In this document: positions 1-7,924 of the stretch, piece after piece
Numbering within the stretch: position 1 is the first letter of the stretch
Layout of the letters: each line of letters begins with the position of its first letter
From: Lachnospiraceae bacterium
GTDB taxonomy: Bacteria; Bacillota; Clostridia; Lachnospirales; Lachnospiraceae
Reading direction: 5' to 3'
Length of the DNA stretch: 37,830 nt
Assembly (NCBI GenBank): GCA_024695205.1
Contig: JAILIQ010000294.1
Coordinates: 1-37,830 of the forward strand
The notes under the pieces: generated by a model
Told to the model about the DNA's origin: nothing
The model's input: the letters and a program-made list of their open reading frames with translations, nothing else
Databases searched by the model: none
Translations under genes and position numbers: made by a program

Positions 1-1944
1 CAGAGAGATACGGAAAACACGGAAAATACCGAGAACACCGAAAATACCGAAAACACGGGAAACGCCGAAAACACCGAAAGCACCGACAACACCGAAAGCA
101 CGGAAAATACCGAAAACACTGAAAACGCGGAAAACACCGAAAACATCGAAAGTACCGGCAACACCGAAAATACTGAAAACACGCCGACCGGAGGATCGTC
201 AGGCGATAACGTGCAGGAAATCCGGAACACTATGAACGCTCCTGCTTCGGGCACGATGGAGGCCAGGCTCCTTGAGGACATCCGGAAAATGAATCTGGAG
301 ACCTATGAGGAAGCATCCATCGACCTGACGCAAAGGAAGTATTTCCCGGAAAAAAGAAATGTGGATGCAGTCTGGGATAAGACCGTCTTTTATGTGCTGG
401 AGGGTTACGAGGAAGCGACGGGTTATTCCAGAAAGCATGTCTGTGCCCTGGAGAAAAAGCAGCTGAAAAATGCGGCTAACGGGAACCTGATCCAATACGA
501 GATCTATCTGAACCCCGAAACCGGCATCGCAAACAAGATCGTGTCCATCGAGTACCTGAGCGACGGCCTTGAGGTCACGGAGTATTACTATACCAACCAG
601 AAGCAGATCAGTTTTATCTTCCGCTACCGGACGGATAATTATCTCTCCACCTTCGCAACAGCTGACAAGAAGGGAGAGCGATATCTGTTCGACAACGATT
701 TCATGGTCACCTGGCGGATCGTTTCGGACAGCCTGACGGCCAATTATGTGGTGGGGGAAAAGGAAGCCGGGGAGATCAAAAATTTCCCGGCGGATACGAT
801 CCATATCTATAATACCATGAGCCGGGAGGAGCAGAAGGCTTTTGATGAAAAAGAGCTGGAAATGCTGAATGCCGCATATATTACGTATGATCTGGTGCTT
901 TCAAGTAAAGGGATAGCAAGTATTCAGGGATATGTGTACGACGAAACGGGAACAGCGCTTGCGGACGTGACGGTGCAGCTGTATTCAACCGATTTCGCTT
1001 ATGTGCTGTATACACTGACGACGGACAGTACGGGACGCTATTTCATCTATGTGCCGAATGAGGCCTATGAGTATAACATCCGTGTAAATCTATCCGGTTA
1101 TACGGACTGCGAGATATATGGGATCCGGATCTACAGTGAGCAGCTCAGTGTGTATCAGGAGAGCATCTATCTGTTCCCGTCTTCGTACAGCACGGAGATC
1201 CGGACCGATCTTTTGCTGGGGGATGCGTTCCATTATGCCGAAAACGGGGACGGCATGATGGTGTTGTCGGGTGCGAAAGTCAATGTCCGCCGTGGAATCG
1301 GCAACAGATTCGGAACGCTTGTATTCGAGGCATGGTCTGATGAAACGGGGATGGCTTACCTGAGCCTGCTGCCGGGCATCTATACCATTGAGGTGATCCT
1401 AACCGGCTATGAAACGATGTATTACACAATTACGGTCAATCCTCTGAATCCGGTAGACCGTTATGAGTTTTACGCGGCGCCGAAACTTTCCGACAATGAA
1501 ATGGCGGTGGTGCTGACCTGGGACGTGTATCCCTACGATCTGGATTCCCATCTGTTTACGACAAAGCCTGGGAATGAGAGCGAGCATATCTGGTATGGCC
1601 ATATGTCCGACTCCATGAACAGCTGGCTGGACGTGGACGATACCTTTTCCTACGGGCCGGAGACCATCACGCTCCATAACTTCAGTGCGGAAAATTATTA
1701 TAAATACTGCGTGGTGGATTATACGGATTGCTTCATTGGGAACATCGGGAGCTATGATATGTCCAATTCCGGTGCGAGCGTGCATGTATATGATAAAGAC
1801 GGTCTCGCTGCTTCTTACTATGTGCCGGCGAACTGCTCCGGCGTGATCTGGGAGGTATTCGAGATCCGGAACGGGGTTGTCACACCGATCCAGAGATATT
1901 ACAACAATGTCGCGGATAAGACCTGGTGGGCCGGCGAGAAATAG
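1..1944 (+). CDS. Surface-type protein with Thr-Glu-Asn repeats and carboxypeptidase-regulatory-like domains (5' end outside window)
   Basis: The frame is open from base 1, so the gene starts before the window; the GTG at 211 is only an internal codon. Codons 4-60 are a low-complexity Thr-Glu-Asn array. A unique region of about 240 residues follows. Then come two beta-sandwich segments that read like carboxypeptidase-regulatory-like domains: 'IQGYVYDETGTALADVTVQL...GRYFIYV' around bases 925-1060, and 'GAKVNVRRG...GIYTIEVILTGYE' around 1270-1420. The C-terminus has an 'LTWDVYPYDLDSHL' motif like YfaP/DUF2135 domains. This suggests a secreted or wall-exposed protein in which the repeat is a flexible linker, but no signal peptide or anchor is visible in this fragment. 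The TAG stop at 1942-1944 lies immediately before a dispersed TGAGTCA repeat. Domain names are from pattern recognition only; the ligand is unknown. Confidence 0.75.
   Translation, partial: QRDTENTENTENTENTENTGNAENTESTDNTESTENTENTENAENTENIESTGNTENTENTPTGGSSGDNVQEIRNTMNAPASGTMEARLLEDIRKMNLETYEEASIDLTQRKYFPEKRNVDAVWDKTVFYVLEGYEEATGYSRKHVCALEKKQLKNAANGNLIQYEIYLNPETGIANKIVSIEYLSDGLEVTEYYYTNQKQISFIFRYRTDNYLSTFATADKKGERYLFDNDFMVTWRIVSDSLTANYVVGEKEAGEIKNFPADTIHIYNTMSREEQKAFDEKELEMLNAAYITYDLVLSSKGIASIQGYVYDETGTALADVTVQLYSTDFAYVLYTLTTDSTGRYFIYVPNEAYEYNIRVNLSGYTDCEIYGIRIYSEQLSVYQESIYLFPSSYSTEIRTDLLLGDAFHYAENGDGMMVLSGAKVNVRRGIGNRFGTLVFEAWSDETGMAYLSLLPGIYTIEVILTGYETMYYTITVNPLNPVDRYEFYAAPKLSDNEMAVVLTWDVYPYDLDSHLFTTKPGNESEHIWYGHMSDSMNSWLDVDDTFSYGPETITLHNFSAENYYKYCVVDYTDCFIGNIGSYDMSNSGASVHVYDKDGLAASYYVPANCSGVIWEVFEIRNGVVTPIQRYYNNVADKTWWAGEK
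10..180 (+). repeat. 9-bp tandem repeat (ACC GAA AAC-like), 19 units, coding
   Basis: Nineteen consecutive 9-nt units encode Thr-Glu-Asn or one-step variants (TGN, AEN, TES, TDN, IES). Third positions vary (aac/aat, acc/acg/act), so the units are diverged rather than freshly amplified. The array begins at or before the window edge and ends at the Thr-Pro-Thr linker at 181. Confidence 0.9.
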
Positions 1945-1945
1945 A

Positions 1946-1976
1946 TGAGTCACTTGGGACGGTTCTTTCTGACTCA
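1946..1976. repeat. Dispersed 31-bp repeat, TGAGTCA...TGACTCA
   Basis: TGAGTCA at 1946-1952 and its inverse TGACTCA at 1970-1976 enclose CTTGGGACGGTTCTTTC. It is followed by TTTT, so it could act as a weak terminator for the plus-strand gene ending at 1944. It matches the 31-bp copy at 3707-3737 except at a few inner positions. Confidence 0.8.
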
Positions 1977-1995
1977 TTTTCTTCCTGATTTACTG

Positions 1996-2547
1996 TTATA
2001 GGATTATCTGCAGATATTGAACAGGAATATGGTCTGTCAGCCACACGCCGCTGGCCGATCGATAAAACTTATATCCATCCCTGTACATTTCTTCAGCTTT
2101 CACGCCGTACAGGACCAGTTTGCCATGCCGTCTCCCAACGCTCTTTGCCTGCTCAGCGTTCTCAGATAAATGCACGAACTGCCGGCTCTGTTTCAGCAGC
2201 CCCTCCCTCTCAATAGATTCACTGAACCTGGTTGCTGATCCGTGATACAGTACGGAAGGCGGTTGCATTTCTTCATAACCCAGATCGACATCTACTGAAT
2301 GTCCGTGAACAGCCCTTACTTTTTTTCCGTCATCGCTGAACTCATATCTTTGCTTGTCTTTTCCATATGCAAGTTCCTGTAATAGTTCTACGGTAAGCGG
2401 ATATCTGGGCTGCACTTTTTCTATAAGCTGCGCCACATCAGTCCAGCCGTGTTCATCCAGGACAACTCCCGCCTCCTCCGGATGATGCCTGAGCAGCATC
2501 GATACGTACTTGCCCATCCTTTTATTCGTATCCATCTTTTTGACCAT
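1996..2547 (-). CDS. kptA: RNA 2'-phosphotransferase KptA/Tpt1
   Basis: KptA/Tpt1 removes a 2'-phosphate from RNA using NAD+, forming ADP-ribose 1'',2''-cyclic phosphate. The sequence has the family signatures in order: 'MGKYVSMLLRHHPEEAG' at the N-terminus, 'HGWTDVAQLI', the 'VRAVHGHS' core, 'LYHGSA', 'VHLSE' and a C-terminal 'YRSASGVWLTDHIP'. The conserved Arg and His residues of the Arg-His-Arg-Arg active site appear to be present. I placed the start at the ATG at 2547, six bases after a GGAG; a GTG at 2580 is the longest alternative, and the ATG at 2535 also fits family length. It is the last gene of the RNA-repair operon. RtcB ligation does not itself leave a 2'-phosphate, so KptA here implies other damaged or modified ends as substrate, which is inference. 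Confidence 0.9.
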   Translation of the reverse strand: MVKKMDTNKRMGKYVSMLLRHHPEEAGVVLDEHGWTDVAQLIEKVQPRYPLTVELLQELAYGKDKQRYEFSDDGKKVRAVHGHSVDVDLGYEEMQPPSVLYHGSATRFSESIEREGLLKQSRQFVHLSENAEQAKSVGRRHGKLVLYGVKAEEMYRDGYKFYRSASGVWLTDHIPVQYLQIIL

Positions 2548-2649
2548 CACTTTCTCCGTCGCTTCATCATCCGGATCCACAACCTGATTTATTCTTTCTA
2601 TACTGGCTTAGCATCCGATCTTCTATTTCTTTCAGCAAGTTTGCTCATC

Positions 2650-3687
2650 TCAGTCCCTGTTCCGTCTTTCTCCTACCTGTCGATTTGAGTGATGCAGGTA
2701 TTCTTTCCATAATTTGTACAGCTTGTTTTCCGATTCTTTTATCGCTGCTTTGGTCTCTGGATCCTTTTTGCTGAGAAATAGCGTCGCCATCTCCCGAAAA
2801 ATGAGTTCTTCACTATAAACAACCTCTCCGCTCTCTGATAGTTTCAGGAATACCATAAATATCTTCCGGCAGGCTTCGCATGCATCAAAAAGACGTACCG
2901 TACCCATAAATTCATAGTCTTCGGCCACCATTACTGCAAGGCGGCGGGGCAGATTATTAAACAGGATCCTTCTTGTTTTTCCGCTCATGACCTTCATTGC
3001 ACATTCAAGATCAGCGTTATCCACATCTCTAAGTATCCGCTGAACAGCCTGGTCATCAACCTGTGATAAGACCTCCTCGAGCATTTTTACGACATAGTAG
3101 TATTCATCACCCGTATTAACACATGTTTCAATATCCTCGGAACAAAGGGCGTCCACCTTACTCATATCAAGGTCCGTTATCGCCTGAAGCTCGTCTGATT
3201 CATTCCGTTCTTCCTGTCTTCGTTCATATTCATCTGTAAGTTCCTCAGGTAATATGTAGAGTAACGTCTCCTCGATCAGTCTGGGATTCTTTCCCGCCTG
3301 CATCGCCATGATGCCATACATCATGAGCAGATACTGTAATGCCGCGTAATCACTGAGTGGTGCAGAAAAATACCGGCAGTAAAGTGATTCTTCCAGATCT
3401 TCCTGGAAAGTCCCGTCACAAACAAGCAGTACCATGATCTTCAAATACTTTACACCGGGAAATCCTTCCATTTCGTATGCGGCACTTTCCAACGCAAGAA
3501 GCCCCTCTCGCCTGGCCATATTTGACAGCCACACAAGTTTTTCAACTGTATCAATTAACATATTCTTATTTGCAGTTATCTCCGTTGCTGTCGGTGAAAG
3601 TTCATTTTCAGATATTATGTTTTGCTCAAGGTTTCTGATCTCGTCGATTCTTTTTCTTATTTCAAAAAAATAAATGTCCTTCATCAT
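2650..3687 (-). CDS. Soluble MotA-like/FliG C-domain-like protein of the RNA-repair operon
   Basis: This 345-aa protein is built from two flagellar-motor-like segments without the membrane parts. Residues 58-67 (ARREGLLALE), followed by a VCDGT segment, resemble the cytoplasmic loop of MotA. Residues about 211-291 resemble the torque-ring C-terminal domain of FliG: 'VQRILRDVDNADLECAMK', then 'LFNNLPRRLA', 'EDYEFMGTVRL' and 'SESGEVV'. No convincing membrane helix is present apart from one short hydrophobic stretch (ALQYLLMMYGIMAMQAG). The start is the ATG at 3687, with AGGGAGG nine bases upstream. The 362-aa frame starting at 3738 begins inside a dispersed repeat and is unlikely. The gene overlaps the end of prfH by 26 bases and is followed by kptA. 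No flagellar genes are nearby, so a motility role is unlikely; a scaffold or sensor role in RNA repair is inference. Confidence 0.75.
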   Translation of the reverse strand: MMKDIYFFEIRKRIDEIRNLEQNIISENELSPTATEITANKNMLIDTVEKLVWLSNMARREGLLALESAAYEMEGFPGVKYLKIMVLLVCDGTFQEDLEESLYCRYFSAPLSDYAALQYLLMMYGIMAMQAGKNPRLIEETLLYILPEELTDEYERRQEERNESDELQAITDLDMSKVDALCSEDIETCVNTGDEYYYVVKMLEEVLSQVDDQAVQRILRDVDNADLECAMKVMSGKTRRILFNNLPRRLAVMVAEDYEFMGTVRLFDACEACRKIFMVFLKLSESGEVVYSEELIFREMATLFLSKKDPETKAAIKESENKLYKLWKEYLHHSNRQVGERRNRD

Positions 3688-4348
3688 GTATGGTATCCTC
3701 CCTATGTGAGTCAATTGGCGCGGTTCTTTCTGACTCATTTACTTCCTTTACGTAGGTAAGTTTAAAGTTCTCACCTTCATATACACGTATAGGGTTTCCA
3801 CGCACGATCTGCGCATGTTTACTCCAGGCGTCATTTTTCTGCCTGTCCTTATTTGTCACATTTATTTCTCTTAAAACAGCAGACAGCTTTCTCATGGCAT
3901 CCTGCCTGTTCGCGAATTGTGAGCGTTCCCTTGTTGACGATACTGTGATCCCTGTAGGCAGATGAATGATCCTTATTCCGGTTTCAACTTTATTTACATT
4001 CTGCCCTCCGGGACCGCCACTATGAAATTTCTCAACTCTGACCGTATCTGCTGCCAGTGTTTCACTGATCTCTTCTGTTTCCGGTATAATGCTTACGTCC
4101 ACAAACCAGTTCTTCCGCTTATGTCCCGGTCTGTATTTACTCTTGCAGATCCATTGCATGGTTCCGTCAAGTTCCGGGAGATCTCGCTCTGACGAGAAGA
4201 TGATCGATGAAAAAGCTCCTTCTACCTCTCCTTTCACCGCGGTTATCATCTCTATATCCGGAAATTCCTTTTCCAGGGCTTTATATATGCCGCCGACAGC
4301 AGCCCTGCATTCCACAGGGCCCATGCCGGAGCTTATCTGTAATATCAT
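3662..4348 (-). CDS. prfH: Peptide chain release factor-like protein PrfH
   Basis: PrfH is a class-I release factor homologue that lacks the codon-recognition domain. Reported work couples it to RtcB2: it frees nascent peptide from ribosomes with cleaved decoding-centre 16S rRNA so that the ligase can reseal the rRNA. The GGQ loop is visible at residues 111-116 (GGPGGQ, within KFHSGGPGGQNVNKVETGIR). A family-typical 'YRPGHKRKNWFVDV' lies before it. The ATG at 4348 abuts the rtcB stop (TGA ATG) with GGGAGG upstream, so the two genes are probably translationally coupled. Residues 204-214 (NESERTAPIDS plus H) are encoded by a dispersed 31-bp repeat, so the last 25 residues are probably not ancestral. 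Confidence 0.92.
   Translation of the reverse strand: MILQISSGMGPVECRAAVGGIYKALEKEFPDIEMITAVKGEVEGAFSSIIFSSERDLPELDGTMQWICKSKYRPGHKRKNWFVDVSIIPETEEISETLAADTVRVEKFHSGGPGGQNVNKVETGIRIIHLPTGITVSSTRERSQFANRQDAMRKLSAVLREINVTNKDRQKNDAWSKHAQIVRGNPIRVYEGENFKLTYVKEVNESERTAPIDSHREDTIHDEGHLFF
3707..3737. repeat. Dispersed 31-bp repeat inside the 3' end of prfH
   Basis: TGAGTCA (3707-3713) and TGACTCA (3731-3737) flank ATTGGCGCGGTTCTTTC. Read on the minus strand it encodes residues 204-214 of PrfH. It also creates a spurious upstream ATG in the frame of the MotA/FliG-like gene. Confidence 0.85.
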
Positions 4349-5482
4349 TCAGGCATTTCCTCCCTTGTAGTTATAGACAGGCTTAAGTATCTTACTGATA
4401 GATACAGTGTCCTCTACAGCCTCTTTAATGTAGTCCGCTCCCCTGTACGCAAAAGGAGCTTCGTCCAGTGTATCACTGCTTATGCAGGTGGAATAGATCC
4501 CTTTCATCGATGCCTTAAATTCCGATACGGTATGTGTGTTGTTCGTTGCTTCTCTGGATGCGATCCTCCCTGCGCCATGGGGTGCTGAATAATTCCACTC
4601 TTCATTACTCTTGCCCTTTCCCAGGATCACGCCATCCCTCATATTGATGGGTATGATCACATCCTCATTTTCCCTGGCTGAGATAGATCCTTTTCTGAGC
4701 ACCGGCTTTTCCCCGGAAAGATCAACATAGTTGTGTACGCAGGAGATCACTTCCTTTTCCTTCCATTTCATCCCTTTTATGATCTCGGAAGCGATCACCC
4801 TGCGGTTTAGGTCAGCATACTCCTGCACGACAGCCAGATCGTGGAGATAATCATCCTTTAATTCTTCCGTAAGATAGGTCATCTCATACGGAACATTGTT
4901 TATCCCCTGCTTCTCAAGGGCCTTCTGTCCAGCAGACAGGTAATATTCAACTACTTCCTTTCCGAGATGCCTGCTCCCGGTATGGATGATCATATAGACT
5001 TCTTTGTTTTCCTCCTGATCAAGCTCAATAAAATGGTTGCCACCGCCAAGTGTACCTATGCTTAAAAGAGCTTTGTCGTGACGGATGTGCTTATAACAGC
5101 GCAGTCTCTCCAGATCAAGATCAGCACCCCTGTGCACATTGCTTCTTATCTTAAATCCCGCCGGCACGTTATCCCTGATCACTGCGTCCAGCTTCTGAAA
5201 ATCATTGCGGATCTTTCCAAGCTTTACCGCAAGCATTCCACAACCAATATCGACACCCACAAGTGATGGGAGGATGCGCTCTCCCACTGTCATGGTAAGG
5301 CCGATCGGACCAACCTTTCCCGGATGAACATCGGGCATGACCCTTATCACTGATCCCTCCGAAGCGATGTTGTCACAGATCATCTGCACCTGTGCAAGGG
5401 CATACTGATCCACGTTGGCGCCTTCGAGCTCCTGGTCGCACATAATATGTGCTTCTGTATAAATTCCTTTTACTGATATCAA
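4349..5482 (-). CDS. rtcB: RNA-splicing ligase RtcB (RtcB2-type, PrfH-linked)
   Basis: RtcB is a GTP- and Mn2+-dependent ligase that joins RNA 3'-phosphate or 2',3'-cyclic phosphate ends to 5'-OH ends. The signatures are complete: 'MPDVHPGKVGPIG', 'VGVDIGCGM' (metal-binding Cys81), 'GTLGGGNHF', 'HTGSRHLG', 'CVHNY', 'KGSISA' and 'SAPHGAGR', whose His302 is the expected guanylated residue. The C-terminal 'KPVYNYKG' is also typical. The 377-aa start chosen is a TTG at 5482, seven bases after GGGGG, because it gives the family-like N-terminus (M)ISVKGIYTEA. An ATG at 5542 adds 20 atypical residues. The gene directly precedes prfH. Confidence 0.93.
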   Translation of the reverse strand: MISVKGIYTEAHIMCDQELEGANVDQYALAQVQMICDNIASEGSVIRVMPDVHPGKVGPIGLTMTVGERILPSLVGVDIGCGMLAVKLGKIRNDFQKLDAVIRDNVPAGFKIRSNVHRGADLDLERLRCYKHIRHDKALLSIGTLGGGNHFIELDQEENKEVYMIIHTGSRHLGKEVVEYYLSAGQKALEKQGINNVPYEMTYLTEELKDDYLHDLAVVQEYADLNRRVIASEIIKGMKWKEKEVISCVHNYVDLSGEKPVLRKGSISARENEDVIIPINMRDGVILGKGKSNEEWNYSAPHGAGRIASREATNNTHTVSEFKASMKGIYSTCISSDTLDEAPFAYRGADYIKEAVEDTVSISKILKPVYNYKGGNA

Positions 5483-5627
5483 AATAAAACCCCCGTCGAA
5501 GTGTCCTTTGCATTTTGCGGTTATATTCGCTGAAACAGTCAAACCATCCGGATGCTTTCTGCCAATCCCTAAGCCAGGTCAGGGAATCTATGTTTGAACT
5601 CTTTGTGAGTGTCTCCTGTAATATAGA

Positions 5628-6275
5628 TCATAGAATGGCTATCTCCCAGGTCGTATATATGGTTTCCGTATAAGTTTCATTCGACGGAGATAGCTCATCC
5701 GAGTTATCGTAGGGCTCAAATTCCTGTTCACTACAGAGCTCCAGACTATCAATCTCACCAACATATACTGAGTTCAGTTCCGGTGCATTCTTATCTGCTG
5801 ATATCAGACCGACAACTTTATGATCTATTGCCCGCGCCATTACCTCGGCCTGTCTCTTCGCATCTTTTAAGGCTTCCGTCAGAAGTTCCTGTCTGATCGC
5901 ATCCTCGTTTGACAGTTTATAATCAACACAGAAGCCAACCTGTGCATTACTGCTATTGGTAATGGATCTTATGTTATTGATCATCTTCATATTGAACTCA
6001 GACTCAATCTCAAGAATACGGTTTGCCCTGTAATAGTCCCTATTGCCATCGTTATGAAAATCTCTAGAAAGGTCAATGGAGTCACTTGACAAAGATATAT
6101 TCGAAATATCTATACCGCTCTTTTTCAAAACCCCCAGAAATTCTTCACATTCACGCATTACCTTTTGAGATGCTTCCTTTGCAGTGTTTTCCTTCGCATG
6201 AAAATCAAGCTTGATCCTCATAAGATCATAATCAACCGTTTTTGACGCGCTTCCTCTTACCTCAAGTTTTCCCAT
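5628..6275 (-). CDS. Cytosolic SIMPL-domain (DUF541) protein
   Basis: The 215-aa sequence begins with a SIMPL/DUF541 pattern ('LEVRGSASKTVDYDLMRIKLDF') and carries the family's hallmark helix 'EALKDAKRQAEVMARAIDHKV' about two-thirds along. The family is widespread and poorly understood; many members are exported and bind partner proteins. This one has no signal peptide or membrane segment, so it should stay in the cytosol. The C-terminal 40 residues are acidic. A strong AAGGAGG lies 6 bases before the ATG. It sits between the orphan 290-aa gene and rtcB, so a link to RNA repair is inferred from the operon alone. Confidence 0.8.
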   Translation of the reverse strand: MGKLEVRGSASKTVDYDLMRIKLDFHAKENTAKEASQKVMRECEEFLGVLKKSGIDISNISLSSDSIDLSRDFHNDGNRDYYRANRILEIESEFNMKMINNIRSITNSSNAQVGFCVDYKLSNEDAIRQELLTEALKDAKRQAEVMARAIDHKVVGLISADKNAPELNSVYVGEIDSLELCSEQEFEPYDNSDELSPSNETYTETIYTTWEIAIL

Positions 6276-6385
6276 GTCAAACCTCCTTAATGATTCTCTT
6301 ATTGCTGTTCTATGATCATATTCTATATGACGGTCTTTTCAATGTCACTTAACTCGTAGTTGAAAAAGAGCCGCTGACGTCCCAT

Positions 6386-7258
6386 TCAATCGTATCCAAA
6401 TACTGTAAGGAGCGCCAGATTGATCTGCGGGTTTTCAAATCCGCCCAGGTCTTCCCTGTTCCCTACCAGATCCGCGATAAGGTGCTTGATATCCGAACCT
6501 CTTACAAATAGTTCGTCATATCTGAAATCATGCGGAAGTTCTTCATGCTGTCCGATCTCACATGCGAACTTATATGGTATCAGGCAACGGCCATAGGCGC
6601 ACTGAGTATGATCCACATCGTCACGTTTAATTTCATCATCAACTATCTCATTCATAAAATCCCTGTATTCAGAGTATTTCTGATGATAGAAATGCTCATA
6701 GTACTCGTCTTTCAGTTTGGGAAGATTTTCAAAGCGTTTAATCGTTGCTTCAGCATCCTTCACAATTTCCATATTGAGATCATCACGTCTGCTGAAACGC
6801 TCTATCTTATCTTTTTGGCACCGAATAAGATCTTCAGCTTTATAAAACAGGAAGAAATGGTTTTCTATTGTCCGTTTAAAATCGAAACTCGTAAATTCAT
6901 AAACGTCTTTTTTGCTAAACCACCTGCCAAGATTGCCATCATAATCCGACAGGTCCACAAAATATCTGGTAAATGAGGCATCTCCAACAATAATGTCCCG
7001 CGCAAACCTCCACTGATTATGAACGCGGAATATAACATTTTCCATGTGCATGTTCTCAATAGATATAGGTATATCATGTGGAAGCGCAATAAGATCAGGA
7101 ATCTCATCATACGTACTGCATTCCTTCAGTTTACTTTCGATTTCCTCTTCTGACATTATCTTGTGCAGATTCTTTCCTGTTACTAAAGCGTAATCTGAAT
7201 CACTGCCCATCCCTCTGAGCGAGGGCTGTGTCAGTATATAGTATTTATCTTCATTCAT
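6386..7258 (-). CDS. Uncharacterised 290-aa protein in the RNA-repair operon
   Basis: I do not recognise the family. The protein is soluble, acidic and rich in aromatic residues, with no membrane segment or signal peptide. The N-terminus ('YYILTQPSLRGMGSDSDYALVTG') and a central 'FVDLSDYDGNLGRWFSKKDVYEFTSFD' look globular. A charged helical middle (about residues 140-200) may be coiled-coil-like. 'HTQCAYGRCLIPY' near residue 215 has a Cys-x4-Cys pair with a nearby His, and the C-terminus (about 240-290) looks alpha-helical. It starts three bases after the phosphoesterase stop, so the two are almost certainly co-transcribed and perhaps coupled. An RNA-end or nucleotide-handling role is possible from context only. 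Confidence 0.7.
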   Translation of the reverse strand: MNEDKYYILTQPSLRGMGSDSDYALVTGKNLHKIMSEEEIESKLKECSTYDEIPDLIALPHDIPISIENMHMENVIFRVHNQWRFARDIIVGDASFTRYFVDLSDYDGNLGRWFSKKDVYEFTSFDFKRTIENHFFLFYKAEDLIRCQKDKIERFSRRDDLNMEIVKDAEATIKRFENLPKLKDEYYEHFYHQKYSEYRDFMNEIVDDEIKRDDVDHTQCAYGRCLIPYKFACEIGQHEELPHDFRYDELFVRGSDIKHLIADLVGNREDLGGFENPQINLALLTVFGYD

Positions 7259-7261
7259 AAG

Positions 7262-7798
7262 TCAGGCCCTCCGAAATGCCTTATTATTCCGGACCAGTTC
7301 CTTAAAGGATACCGGCATATAGTTATTGATGCAGGCCGCTGCGTTCAAAGCCCGCTCTCTCGTCCTCATAAAGTCATAGACCTCATCCCGGTTTCCGTGG
7401 ATATGTCCGTAAATATGCCAGGAGCCATGCCTTGACTTATACCATTCCGCCAGCGGATAATGGCACAGGCAGATCTCCTCTCCCTGATCTGCGATCACCT
7501 GCAGCTCATGGATCGACGCAAACAGGCTCTTTGCGTTTTCATTTTCCGTAACTGCCCGGTCATGGTTTCCCAGGATCAGATGTTTTTTCCCCATAAGCTG
7601 GTTCAGATACCATTCCGGATCCTTCCCGCTCCGATAGCAGAAATCCCCAATGATATATACGTCATCCTCCGGCTGTACCCTGCCATTCCAAAGTGAGATC
7701 ATGATCCTGTCCATTTCCTCAACGTCCGAAAATGGCCTGTGATCAAAGTTGATCACGTTTTTATGCCCGAAATGCAGGTCGGCAATATATAAATTCAT
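7262..7798 (-). CDS. Calcineurin-like metallophosphoesterase
   Basis: The 178-aa protein shows the complete metallophosphoesterase motif set: 'DLHFGH' (D-x-H), 'GDF', 'GNHD', 'CHYPL' and 'GHIHG'. It belongs to the small single-domain class and should bind two metal ions. Substrates in this class range from phosphodiesters to cyclic phosphates, so it could process 2',3'-cyclic or 3'-phosphate RNA ends before or after ligation, but that is inference. It is the first gene of the operon that runs to kptA. The ATG at 7798 has GGAGCGGAG immediately upstream. Confidence 0.9.
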   Translation of the reverse strand: MNLYIADLHFGHKNVINFDHRPFSDVEEMDRIMISLWNGRVQPEDDVYIIGDFCYRSGKDPEWYLNQLMGKKHLILGNHDRAVTENENAKSLFASIHELQVIADQGEEICLCHYPLAEWYKSRHGSWHIYGHIHGNRDEVYDFMRTRERALNAAACINNYMPVSFKELVRNNKAFRRA

Positions 7799-7833
7799 CT
7801 CCGCTCCTATCTGTTGTTTCCTTTTCTATCTAT

Positions 7834-7861
7834 ATTGTATCATATTTTTTCAACTTGTAAA
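7834..7861 (-). promoter_or_regulatory. Putative sigma-A promoter of the RNA-repair operon
   Basis: On the minus strand TTTACA (7861-7856) and TACAAT (7839-7834) are separated by 16 bases, ending 35 bases before the phosphoesterase ATG. Both boxes match consensus at 5 of 6 positions. It would drive the block 7798 to 1996, though gaps of 110 and 145 bases before the SIMPL gene and rtcB leave room for internal promoters. Confidence 0.5.
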
Positions 7862-7924
7862 CCCAATTCTTCTTTCCTCTGAAATATCTCTCCTTCCCCG
7901 ATCAGGATTTTCGGGAAGGGTATC

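Noticed and set aside
1399-1977. 192-aa minus-strand frame starting MSQKEPSQVTH
   Set aside because: It starts inside the dispersed repeat and is antisense to the well-supported surface-protein frame.
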